Assembly: GCA_045540355.1 (NCBI GenBank)
Contig: JAZQHB010000041.1
Location: 1-45,997 of the forward strand
Direction: 5' to 3'
From: RGIG2945 sp045540355
GTDB taxonomy: Bacteria; Bacillota; Clostridia; Oscillospirales; Acutalibacteraceae
Length of the DNA: 45,997 bases
Positions within the stretch are counted from its first letter, which is position 1. Each line of letters begins with the position of its first letter. The translations under genes were made by a program, and so were the position numbers. The notes beneath the pieces were generated by a model. It saw only the letters and a list, made by a program, of their open reading frames with translations, did no database searches and was not told the DNA's origin. Positions 40,812-45,997 of this stretch are shown here, in pieces.

Positions 40812-42071
40812 ATGGGAATGACAATGACACAGAAAATTCTTGCAGCTCATGCGGGGCTTGATACCGTGGTAGCGGGACAGCTTATCAATGCAAAGCTTGA
40901 TATTGTCCTCGGCAACGACATCACCACTCCTGTTGCAATAAATGAGTTTGATAAATCAGGATTCGACAAGGTTTTTGATAAAGACAGAATTGCAATCGTC
41001 CTCGATCACTTTGTACCGAATAAGGATATAAAAGCGGCGGAACAGTCAAAGGCGTGCAGAGAATTTGCCTGCAACCGTTGCGTAAGCCATTTTTATGATG
41101 TTGGCAAAATGGGAATCGAGCACGCATTACTCCCCGAACAGGGTGTTGTTACCGCGGGGGACTGCATTATAGGTGCAGACAGTCATACTTGTACTTACGG
41201 TGCTTTGGGTGCATTCTCAACAGGTGTCGGTTCAACCGATATGGCGGCAGGTATGGCAACAGGCATGGCATGGTTTAAGGTGCCGTCAGCGATAAAATTC
41301 AATCTCAAGGGTAAGCTCCCTGAAAATTGCAGCGGTAAGGATGTAATTTTAACTATTATCGGAATGATAGGCGTTGACGGAGCGTTATACAAGAGTATGG
41401 AGTTTACGGGTGAGGGTGTAAAAAATCTCTCTATGGATGACCGACTTTGCATCTGTAATATGGCGATTGAAGCGGGTGCTAAAAACGGAATTTTCCCCGT
41501 AGATGAAAACACTGAAGAATATATGAAAGGCAGATGCGAACGAACACCGAAAATATATACCGCAGATGAAGATGCGGAATATGAAAAGGTGATTGATATT
41601 GACCTTGCAAGCATTGTTCCCACAGTTGCTTGTCCGCATCTTCCCGAAAACACGAAGAATGCTTCGGAATTGGGTCATATAAAGATTGACCAGGTTGTAA
41701 TCGGAAGCTGCACAAACGGCAGAATGGAGGATATGGAAGCTGCCTACGAAATCCTAAAAGGCAAAAAGGTTGCAGACGGTGTAAGATGTATTATAATTCC
41801 TGCAACAATGCAGATTATGAGAGAATGTGTCGAAAGAGGATTCGTAACAGCATTTATTGATGCAGGTGCAGTCGTTTCAACTCCTACTTGCGGACCGTGT
41901 CTCGGCGGATATATGGGAATTTTAGCGGCAGGAGAAAAATGTATAGCAACCACAAACCGCAATTTTGTCGGCAGAATGGGTCATGTAGACAGCGAGGTTT
42001 ATCTTGCTTCTCCGCATACGGCAGCGGCTTCGGCATTGACCGGCTACATCACAGAGTACAAGGAGGATTGA
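40812..42071 (+). CDS. leuC: 3-Isopropylmalate dehydratase large subunit
   Basis: 419 residues, the clostridial/archaeal-length LeuC. Aconitase-family cluster cysteines in IGSCTNGR and CGPCLGG plus an earlier C in IIGADSHTCTYGALGAFSTG. Works as a heterodimer with LeuD. AAGGAG, at the very end of leuA, sits eight bases before the chosen ATG, so the genes are coupled. Confidence 0.95.
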   Translation: MGMTMTQKILAAHAGLDTVVAGQLINAKLDIVLGNDITTPVAINEFDKSGFDKVFDKDRIAIVLDHFVPNKDIKAAEQSKACREFACNRCVSHFYDVGKMGIEHALLPEQGVVTAGDCIIGADSHTCTYGALGAFSTGVGSTDMAAGMATGMAWFKVPSAIKFNLKGKLPENCSGKDVILTIIGMIGVDGALYKSMEFTGEGVKNLSMDDRLCICNMAIEAGAKNGIFPVDENTEEYMKGRCERTPKIYTADEDAEYEKVIDIDLASIVPTVACPHLPENTKNASELGHIKIDQVVIGSCTNGRMEDMEAAYEILKGKKVADGVRCIIIPATMQIMRECVERGFVTAFIDAGAVVSTPTCGPCLGGYMGILAAGEKCIATTNRNFVGRMGHVDSEVYLASPHTAAASALTGYITEYKED

Positions 42072-42075
42072 GATT

Positions 42076-42573
42076 ATGAATACACAAGGAAAAGTTTTTA
42101 AATATCCCGATAATGTTGATACAGATGTAATAATTCCTGCAAGATATCTCAATACTTCCGATGCTCAGGAACTATCAAAGCATTGTATGGAAGACATAGA
42201 TAAGAATTTTGTAGAAAAAGTTGAAAAAGGTGATATAATTGTAGCGGGCTGGAATTTCGGTTGCGGCTCATCCCGTGAACACGCACCGCTTGTGATCAAG
42301 ACTTGCGGCACAGGCTGTGTCATCGCAAAAAGCTTTGCAAGAATATTTTACAGAAATGCAATAAATATCGGTCTGCCGATACTTGAATGTGAAGAAGCGG
42401 CAGAAGAAATATCTGCTGATGATGAAGTAAAGGTTGACTTTGATACGGGAATAATATTTAATATTACTACGGGCAAAGAATATACTGCTCAGCCTTTCCC
42501 TGAATTTATACAGAATATTATAAAGTCAGGCGGACTCCTGGCATCTATCAAAGGAGGCGACGGTAATGAATAA
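42076..42573 (+). CDS. leuD: 3-Isopropylmalate dehydratase small subunit
   Basis: 165 residues. Swivel-domain subunit with YPDNVDTDVIIPARYL-type N-terminus (here read KYPDNVDTDVII), the substrate loop YLNTSDAQELSKHCMED and the GCGSSREHAPLVIK signature. Separated from leuC by four bases; its end overlaps leuB by eight bases. Confidence 0.95.
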   Translation: MNTQGKVFKYPDNVDTDVIIPARYLNTSDAQELSKHCMEDIDKNFVEKVEKGDIIVAGWNFGCGSSREHAPLVIKTCGTGCVIAKSFARIFYRNAINIGLPILECEEAAEEISADDEVKVDFDTGIIFNITTGKEYTAQPFPEFIQNIIKSGGLLASIKGGDGNE

Positions 42574-43657
42574 AAATATTGCCGTAATCAGAGGTGACGG
42601 AATAGGACCCGAAATCATTGAACAGGCATTGAAGGTGCTTGATAAAATCGGCGAGCTTTACGGTCACACATTTACATATACAGATGTTGATATGGGCGGT
42701 TGTGCCATTGATAAATACGGTGACCCGCTGCCTGAAGAAATGCTTGAAAAATGCATTAAGTCAGACAGCGTTTTGTTAGGTGCTGTCGGCGGTGAGAAAT
42801 GGGATAGCGTTCCCGGCAATATGCGTCCCGAAAAAGGTCTTTTAAGACTCAGAGCAGGTATGGGTGTTTACAGCAACAACAGACCTGCAAAAATCTGGAA
42901 ACAGTTAGCATCGGCATCACCGTTGAGAAAAGAGATTGTTGACAAGGGCATTGATTTTATAATCGTCCGTGAGCTTATCGGCGGTATCTATTTCGGTGAA
43001 CATAAAACCGAAGAAGTTGACGGAATAATGCAAGCGACAGATGCTTTGGTCTACAACGAAAAAGAAATTGAACGAATCGGCAGAATCGGTTTTGAAACCG
43101 CAAGAAAGAGAAGTAAAAAACTCTGCTCCGTTGAAAAAAGCAATGTTCTTGATTCAAGCCGTCTGTGGAAAAAGGTTATGCATAAGCTTGCAGAGGAATA
43201 TCCCGATGTAGAGCTTTCGGATATGCTCGTTGACAACTGTGCAATGCAGATAGTCAAAAATCCCGCACAGTTTGATGTAATTGTCACAGAGAATATGTTC
43301 GGTGATATTTTATCGGACGAGGCTTCAATGATAACAGGCTCAATCGGAATGATACCGTCATCAAGCCTTGGTGCGGATACTTGCGGATTGTATGAGCCTA
43401 TCCACGGCTCTGCACCTGATATCGCAGGTAAAGATATAGCAAATCCGATCGGTACAATTTTATCGGCAGCAATGATGCTTCGTTTCAGCTTCAATATGGA
43501 AAAAGAGGCAGATGCGATAGAAAATGCAGTGTCAGCGGTGCTTGATATGGGTTACCGTACTGCGGATATAATGCCGAAGGATGAAAAAGAAGCAGAAAGC
43601 TGCACGAAAATCGGTTGTGTTGAGTGTGGCAGATTGATTATTGATAATATTAAATAA
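42566..43657 (+). CDS. leuB: 3-Isopropylmalate dehydrogenase
   Basis: 363 residues. NAD-dependent oxidative decarboxylation to 2-ketoisocaproate. GDGIGPEIIEQALKVLD at the N-terminus, LLRLRAGMGVYSNNRPAK (substrate arginines), the conserved LVDNCAMQIVKNPAQFDVI, and TENMFGDILSDEASMITGSI with the metal aspartates, followed by the NAD-binding GSAPDIAGKDIANPIGTI. Ribosome binding site AAAGGAGG lies inside the end of leuD. Confidence 0.96.
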   Translation: MNKNIAVIRGDGIGPEIIEQALKVLDKIGELYGHTFTYTDVDMGGCAIDKYGDPLPEEMLEKCIKSDSVLLGAVGGEKWDSVPGNMRPEKGLLRLRAGMGVYSNNRPAKIWKQLASASPLRKEIVDKGIDFIIVRELIGGIYFGEHKTEEVDGIMQATDALVYNEKEIERIGRIGFETARKRSKKLCSVEKSNVLDSSRLWKKVMHKLAEEYPDVELSDMLVDNCAMQIVKNPAQFDVIVTENMFGDILSDEASMITGSIGMIPSSSLGADTCGLYEPIHGSAPDIAGKDIANPIGTILSAAMMLRFSFNMEKEADAIENAVSAVLDMGYRTADIMPKDEKEAESCTKIGCVECGRLIIDNIK

Positions 43658-43675
43658 AAGGAATGGTAAGAAAAA

Positions 43676-45349
43676 ATGTTGTTATCCGGTTCAGATATAA
43701 TCGTAAAAACTCTGATTGAGCAGGGTTGTGATCTTGTGTTCGGATACCCGGGAGGACAGATACTCAATGTATATGATTCTCTTTATAAGTATCAGGATAA
43801 GATTAAACATATACTCACTGCCCATGAGCAGGGTGCGGCTCATGCTGCCGACGGTTATGCAAGAGCAACGGGCAAACCGGGTGTTGTAATCTCAACATCG
43901 GGACCCGGTGCAACTAATATAGTAACCGGAATTGCAACAGCACATCTTGATTCTGTTCCGCTAATTGCTATAACAGGCAATGTTCCGTCTTATCAGATAG
44001 GCTCGGACAGTTTTCAGGAGATAGATATAACGGGTATAACTTTACCGATTACAAAACACAACTACTTTGTAAATTCTGTTGAAGATTTGGCAGATACGGT
44101 AAGAGAAGCTTTCAAGCTTGCAGTTTCGGGCAGACCGGGTCCTGTACTGATAGATGTACCGAAGGATGTTCAGGAAGCTATGTGCGAGTACGAAGAAAAA
44201 GCACCTGTTATGCCGGAAGAAAAATTTGCCGCAAAGGATATAAGAATAGAAGAAGCGGCAGAAAGTATAAATGCTTGCAAGAGACCGTTTATATACTTCG
44301 GCGGCGGTGTGATGTCGGGTGAAGCTCAGGAAATCATGCTTGAGCTTGCCGAAAAGATAGATGCACCGATAGGTTGCTCACTTATGGGCTTGTCTGCGAT
44401 ACCGACAGACCATCCGAGATTTTTGGGTATGCAGGGTATGCACGGACATTATGCATCGTCAACTGCAATGCACAATGCCGATTGTGTGATAGCATTAGGC
44501 GTTCGTTTCAATGACAGAGTAACGGGCGATGTTTCAAAATTTGCGACATACACCAAGGTCGTTCACATCGACATCGACGGCTCAGAGTTGTCCAAAAATG
44601 TTGGTGCAAACCACGGTCTGAGAGCAGATATAAAACTGTCACTCGAAAAACTTTTGCCCTTACTCAACGAAGTCAGACGACCTGAGTGGCAGAAAGAAAT
44701 CGAAGCTTTCAAAGCAGAAGAAAAAGCGAATGAAGATAACAGAGAAGGTATGACACCCTCAAATATCATCGGACTTTTAAATACATACATAAATGAAAAC
44801 ACACCTGTTGCAACCGATGTCGGTCAGCATCAGATGTGGGCGGCACAGAGCTTGGTTTTCAGAAAAAGCAGAAGGTTTTTATCAAGCGGCGGTCTCGGTA
44901 CAATGGGATTCGGCATGGGTGCGGCGATTGGTGCCGCTTTTGCCACCAAGGAAAGAAGCGTTCTTATAACCGGTGACGGAAGCTTCGGAATGTCACTCAA
45001 TGAGCTTGCAACCGCAACAAAATATAATGTACCCATGGTTATTCTTATTATGAATAACGGCGTTTTGGGTATGATTCGTCAATGGCAGACCTTGTTTTTT
45101 GATAAGCATTATTCAAACAGCATACTTGACAGAAAATCAGATTTTGTTAAAATAGCAGAGGCGTTTGGTGCTCAGGGTACAAAGGTAACAAGTCTTGAAG
45201 AATTGAAAAATGCATTTGATACTGCATTCAAGTGCGACGGACCTTTCGTAATTGATTGCATCATTGACAAGGATGAAGTCGTTTTGCCGATGATGGCACC
45301 GGGCAGCTCAATGAATGAAATTATAACTGAAGTGGAGAATGATACATGA
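43676..45349 (+). CDS. ilvB: Acetolactate (acetohydroxyacid) synthase large subunit, copy 2
   Basis: 557 residues, same length as copy 1 and largely identical by eye across the whole protein. Catalytic E51 in TAHEQGAAHAADGYAR and the ThDP motif GDGSFGMSLNELATA are intact. It sits in the leucine operon with its own small subunit, so the cell encodes two complete synthases under two T-boxes. Arginine is nearly always AGA here, unlike copy 1 (mostly CGN). The region just before the ATG has only a modest AAAGGAATGG ribosome binding site. Confidence 0.95.
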   Translation: MLLSGSDIIVKTLIEQGCDLVFGYPGGQILNVYDSLYKYQDKIKHILTAHEQGAAHAADGYARATGKPGVVISTSGPGATNIVTGIATAHLDSVPLIAITGNVPSYQIGSDSFQEIDITGITLPITKHNYFVNSVEDLADTVREAFKLAVSGRPGPVLIDVPKDVQEAMCEYEEKAPVMPEEKFAAKDIRIEEAAESINACKRPFIYFGGGVMSGEAQEIMLELAEKIDAPIGCSLMGLSAIPTDHPRFLGMQGMHGHYASSTAMHNADCVIALGVRFNDRVTGDVSKFATYTKVVHIDIDGSELSKNVGANHGLRADIKLSLEKLLPLLNEVRRPEWQKEIEAFKAEEKANEDNREGMTPSNIIGLLNTYINENTPVATDVGQHQMWAAQSLVFRKSRRFLSSGGLGTMGFGMGAAIGAAFATKERSVLITGDGSFGMSLNELATATKYNVPMVILIMNNGVLGMIRQWQTLFFDKHYSNSILDRKSDFVKIAEAFGAQGTKVTSLEELKNAFDTAFKCDGPFVIDCIIDKDEVVLPMMAPGSSMNEIITEVENDT

Positions 45350-45852
45350 ACAGATATATTGTAGCAGTACTTGTAAACAACCAGTTTGGTGTGCTTAACA
45401 GAGTAACAAGCCTTTTCAGAAGAAGACAGTTTAATATCAGTGCTCTTACAGTTTCCGAAACCGAGTCGAACGAGTTTTCACGAATCACCGTAACATTTGA
45501 GGGTGAAGAAAACAACAAGCAACAGCTTATAAATCAGCTTTACAAATTGCCCGATGTATGCTCGATTAAAGAGCTTAATAATGATAACTCCGTAAGCAGT
45601 GAGTTGTTACTCATAAAGATGAAAAATGACCCCGCAACCCGTGAGGATATAAGAGCTGCGGCTGATGCTTTCAAAGCAAAGTCAATGGATTATTCAAGGG
45701 ATTCCATAGTATTTCAGTTGACGGGTGACAGCAGAAGAATTGATGATTTTATCAATCTTATGCGTGATTACACAATCCTTGAAATATGTCGCACAGGCAT
45801 AGTTTCACTTGAAAAAGGTAGTTCGACGATTCGCAAGGTTACTAATTTATAA
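45346..45852 (+). CDS. ilvN: Acetolactate synthase small subunit, copy 2
   Basis: 168 residues, same length as copy 1 and colinear with it: ACT domain (VAVLVNNQFGVLNRVTSLFR, RRQFNI) then the C-terminal domain (LLLIKMKNDPATREDI, EICRTG). ATGA overlap with the large subunit gene. Last gene of the leu operon. Confidence 0.94.
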   Translation: MNRYIVAVLVNNQFGVLNRVTSLFRRRQFNISALTVSETESNEFSRITVTFEGEENNKQQLINQLYKLPDVCSIKELNNDNSVSSELLLIKMKNDPATREDIRAAADAFKAKSMDYSRDSIVFQLTGDSRRIDDFINLMRDYTILEICRTGIVSLEKGSSTIRKVTNL

Positions 45853-45901
45853 AAATCAAGGGGATGTAAAAAAAGCGAAGACCGCATAAAACAAGATAAA
45901 T

Positions 45902-45940
45902 CAAGGGGGCTTACAAGTCTGATGCTTGTAAGCCCCCTTG
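45902..45940. terminator. Probable terminator of the leu operon (no clear T run)
   Basis: Perfect 16-bp stem, CAAGGGGGCTTACAAG / CTTGTAAGCCCCCTTG, with a 7-nt loop, 50 bases behind ilvN. Neither strand has a proper T run after it, so termination or 3'-end protection is inferred from position and stem strength. Confidence 0.55.
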
Positions 45941-45997
45941 AAACAATCTAAAAAACGGAAAATATTAAAAATTTTGTGTTTTATGCTACGAACAAAC

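Noticed and set aside
1..45997. CRISPR array, insertion sequence or prophage
   Set aside because: No regularly spaced repeats with unique spacers, no transposase, integrase or phage structural genes were found; the repeats seen are dispersed hairpins.

Overview
The window looks like a chromosome segment from a low-GC, Gram-positive, anaerobic Clostridia bacterium, most likely a gut Oscillospiraceae/Ruminococcaceae-type organism. That is inferred from gene content: a complete Rnf complex, T-box-controlled amino-acid operons, meso-diaminopimelate dehydrogenase, a VanRS-like regulator pair, a giant secreted InlB-repeat/dockerin protein, AAAGGAG-type ribosome binding sites and canonical TTGACA/TATAAT promoters. 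No phage, insertion sequence or CRISPR array is visible.

Layout. Positions 1-712 hold the C-terminal end of a secreted repeat protein. Positions 826-1890 hold a PH/SHOCT membrane protein and two frameshifted remnants. From 1890 to 2480 lies a repeat-rich noncoding stretch. A 1962-residue surface protein follows (2479-8367), bracketed by direct repeats. A leftward unit then encodes a VanR/VanS-like two-component system and a membrane-anchored C39-type cysteine peptidase (8621-11261). A DUF6809-like small gene sits at 11556. A tandem T-box leader (11801-12270) precedes ilvA-ridA-ilvB-ilvN-ilvC-ilvD plus a DUF815 AAA+ ATPase (to 20135). A LysR regulator is divergent from a TrpXYZ-like ABC transporter (20199-24003). 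After a noncoding stretch with repeats and hairpins come tRNA-Pro(GGG) and the leftward apbE-nusGII-Gx-rnfCDGEAB-PQ-loop cluster (24703-31985). A rightward sugar isomerase/DUF6807/purine nucleoside phosphorylase unit follows (32141-34801). Next is a self-contained unit of two tiny acidic amphipathic peptides (34820-35234), then a secreted metallophosphoesterase. Leftward ddh and a FAD/Rieske oxidoreductase come next. The window ends with a second T-box-controlled operon, leuA-leuC-leuD-leuB-ilvB-ilvN (38761-45852).

How the genes work together. The two T-box operons together encode branched-chain amino acid synthesis: threonine deaminase plus its imine-clearing partner RidA, two separate acetohydroxyacid synthases, the shared IlvC and IlvD steps, and the leucine branch. 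The Rnf cluster carries its own flavin-attachment enzyme and couples ferredoxin:NAD oxidoreduction to an ion gradient.

The least explained parts are the two-peptide transcription unit; a three-copy repeat family that, read leftward, has two promoter-like boxes, a conserved body and interchangeable intrinsic terminators (a candidate small RNA family); and the tandem decoding domains of the first T-box that share a single antiterminator.
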